From Desulfobacteraceae bacterium (lineage in GTDB: Bacteria; Desulfobacterota; Desulfobacteria; Desulfobacterales; Desulfobacteraceae), in contig JAAEMC010000363.1 of assembly GCA_024225895.1 (NCBI GenBank), positions 1 to 12,984 of the forward strand: DNA of 12,984 nucleotides, given 5' to 3'. Numbering within the stretch: the stretch's first letter is position 1; every line of letters begins with the position of its first letter. Below the pieces are notes generated by a model. That model was not told the origin of the DNA. It saw only the letters and a list, made by a program, of their open reading frames with translations, and did no database searches. Below are positions 11,648 through 12,984 of the stretch, piece after piece. The position numbers were made by a program, and so were the translations under genes.

Positions 11648-12984
11648 TGGCTGTGTTTCCCTCCTGTAATTCTGTAATTCTTGCCTTGATTTGCTCCAGC
11701 TTTAAAAGATCTTCCAGCTCACGGATCCGTTGCTCCATGATTTCCTCATAATCTTCTCCCCTGGCGGCTAAAAGTTTCTTTAAGGTCGTGACATTATTTT
11801 TAAGATCACGCTCTGCAGCCTGGGAATCTTTGCTCGGATCCACCCATTGCCAGCCGGGATTTTGCCATTCAACTTCAAAATATCTTTCCTGATCCTTTGA
11901 GAATCCCGGCAGATCTTCCAGACCGGCAAGAAAGATCCCTTCAAGCACCCATTCCCAAAGATCTCCATTGAGTTTTTCATTCAGAAAGGTTTGCTGGCCC
12001 TGATAGGAAAGGCGTTCATCAAGCTGGGATGTTCTTTCTGCTGAATAGGAAGAATCAGACCGGTCATTGGCAAAGGCTCCATAGCTCATGGAAGCCCCGG
12101 CACTCATGCCTTTTAAAGACTGTTTAACATAAGGCGCGTATGTTTCTCCTGGGCGTTTGTGGCTGGCCAGCTGGATCTCCGTGCCAATAGGCAACGTCTG
12201 GATCCTCCCAGGCTCAATATAACTTGGTAGATCTGCATTTGGATTGTTCGGATTTTCTGATCCAGCCAGGGCAGGAGTTTGGCCCATCATTTCTGGAAAT
12301 TGTGTTTTTATAAAAACACCAAATGCTGCAGCCACTTTTGCGCCAATTCGCTCAAAGCTTTGATACTCAGCAAGATCAAACGCCTCAATAACAATGGACA
12401 CAAACCAGGAAACTCCCCTGGTTTGGCTGGCCCTTTCTTTTTCAAAGACATGGATGATATCCCTTGCCGAAATGACCCGGACATCTTTGTAATTTGAAAA
12501 AAGGTAATCCCCTGGATAGGATGGCAAAAAATGATAAGCTACTGGACGGCCAGTTGCAGGATCAAATTCAATACCCCGTTTGGCCACGTTACCGTTCTTA
12601 AGATCCCCATTGACATGATCAGCCAGCAGATCACATTCTAAAACCTCGATACGAAACGGGATCTTGCCTTGTTTTAAAAGATTGAGATCCCATACACGGT
12701 GGACCAGGATTTCTCCATCTGTCCAGATGTGACGGAGTACAAGCTTTTGAATGGATCCAATGGAATCATGGCCAGCGATATCACAATACTTTTTCTTTCT
12801 CCATTTTTTCCAGTGGCCTTCAAGCTTTTTGTTAAGTTCCTTTTGCAGTTGACCTTTTTTATCCCGGACCTTTGCCTGTGGGTTTATTCCATTGCGGACA
12901 ACATTTTCACAAATTTTTCGGATGGATCCTTTGATGTAAGGATTATTTCTGGCAAGATCTCTGCACCTGGCTTTGATTAGCTTG
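11640..12984 (-). CDS. Phage portal protein, lambda family (C-terminal 447 residues, cut by window edge)
   Basis: The frame is open from the right edge to a TAA at 11642-11640. Visible N-terminal sequence includes KARCRDLARNNPYIKGSI and then CENVVRNGINPQA, the 'R.RDL.RNNPY.......NVVG.GI.PQ' signature of lambda-family portals. Further on are WTDGEILVHRV, FRIEVLECDLLADHVNGD, GIEFDPATGRPVAYHF, DIIHVFEKERASQTRGVSW (entry to the stem) and MSAGASMSYGAFANDRSDSSYSAER near the crown. The C-terminus is a charged helix. Portals form the ring at one capsid vertex where DNA is packaged and the tail attaches. A GTG at 12587 lies inside a conserved block and is not the start; the true start is beyond the window. 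The usual family length of about 500 residues implies only a small missing part. Confidence 0.94.
   Translation of the reverse strand, partial: KLIKARCRDLARNNPYIKGSIRKICENVVRNGINPQAKVRDKKGQLQKELNKKLEGHWKKWRKKKYCDIAGHDSIGSIQKLVLRHIWTDGEILVHRVWDLNLLKQGKIPFRIEVLECDLLADHVNGDLKNGNVAKRGIEFDPATGRPVAYHFLPSYPGDYLFSNYKDVRVISARDIIHVFEKERASQTRGVSWFVSIVIEAFDLAEYQSFERIGAKVAAAFGVFIKTQFPEMMGQTPALAGSENPNNPNADLPSYIEPGRIQTLPIGTEIQLASHKRPGETYAPYVKQSLKGMSAGASMSYGAFANDRSDSSYSAERTSQLDERLSYQGQQTFLNEKLNGDLWEWVLEGIFLAGLEDLPGFSKDQERYFEVEWQNPGWQWVDPSKDSQAAERDLKNNVTTLKKLLAARGEDYEEIMEQRIRELEDLLKLEQIKARITELQEGNTANA

Noticed and set aside
12585..12587. GTG at 12587 as the portal start
   Set aside because: The frame continues upstream without a stop through recognisable portal motifs (DLARNNPY, DGEILVHR), so the codon is an internal Val.
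12699..12980. 93-codon open frame on the plus strand at the right edge
   Set aside because: The minus strand here encodes the conserved N-terminal half of the portal protein without a stop, so this is a shadow.
1..12984. CRISPR array, tRNA, insertion sequence, attachment site, promoter or defence genes
   Set aside because: No regularly spaced direct repeats, tRNA-like cloverleaf, transposase, inverted terminal repeats or convincing promoter were seen. The coding sequence is continuous, with intergenic gaps under 50 bases once the frameshift extension is counted.

Overview
The window is the interior of a late structural operon of a tailed phage or prophage with a contractile tail. Every gene I can support is on the minus strand, so transcription runs from the right edge to the left edge. 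Genes abut, overlap by a few bases or are separated by short gaps; the longest gap, about 100 bases, is filled by a frameshift extension. I see no integrase, tRNA, IS element, CRISPR array, host gene or terminator, and no clear promoter, as expected inside one long polycistronic unit. All reading frames look intact, so this is probably a functional phage or a well-kept prophage. The host cannot be fixed from this sequence. Family resemblance and moderate, slightly AT-leaning composition suggest a Gram-negative host, perhaps a Desulfobacterota-type anaerobe; that is a weak inference.

Head module (right, about 12984-8546): a lambda-family portal protein cut by the right edge; a 664-residue fusion of HK97-type prohead protease, a charged scaffold-like linker and the major capsid protein, with a strong internal ribosome binding site and ATG where protease ends and linker begins; a DUF2190-like capsid accessory protein; a small three-helix holin-like membrane protein; an overlooked 20-codon ORF; and a head-tail joining-like protein.

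Tail shaft module (about 8549-2290): a GPZ-like minor tail protein, a tail terminator-like protein, a small unknown protein, tail sheath, tail tube, a tail assembly chaperone with a P2 E/E'-type programmed -1 frameshift (heptamer T TTT TTG followed by a strong hairpin), and an 817-residue tape measure protein.

Baseplate module (2297-1): gpX (LysM-like), gpD (hub), gpV (spike), gpU and the start of a gpW/gp25-type wedge protein cut by the left edge. Portal and protease-capsid build the procapsid; connector and terminator proteins join head and tail; the chaperone pair loads the tape measure so that tube and sheath polymerise to the right length; the X/D/V/U/W proteins make the baseplate and piercing tip.

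The most interesting points are the nested start inside the protease-capsid fusion, the well-formed frameshift signal, the 20-codon ORF fitting exactly between two genes, a His-x-Cys end on the spike where His-x-His is expected, and a sharply uneven distribution of GGATCC sites that marks module boundaries.
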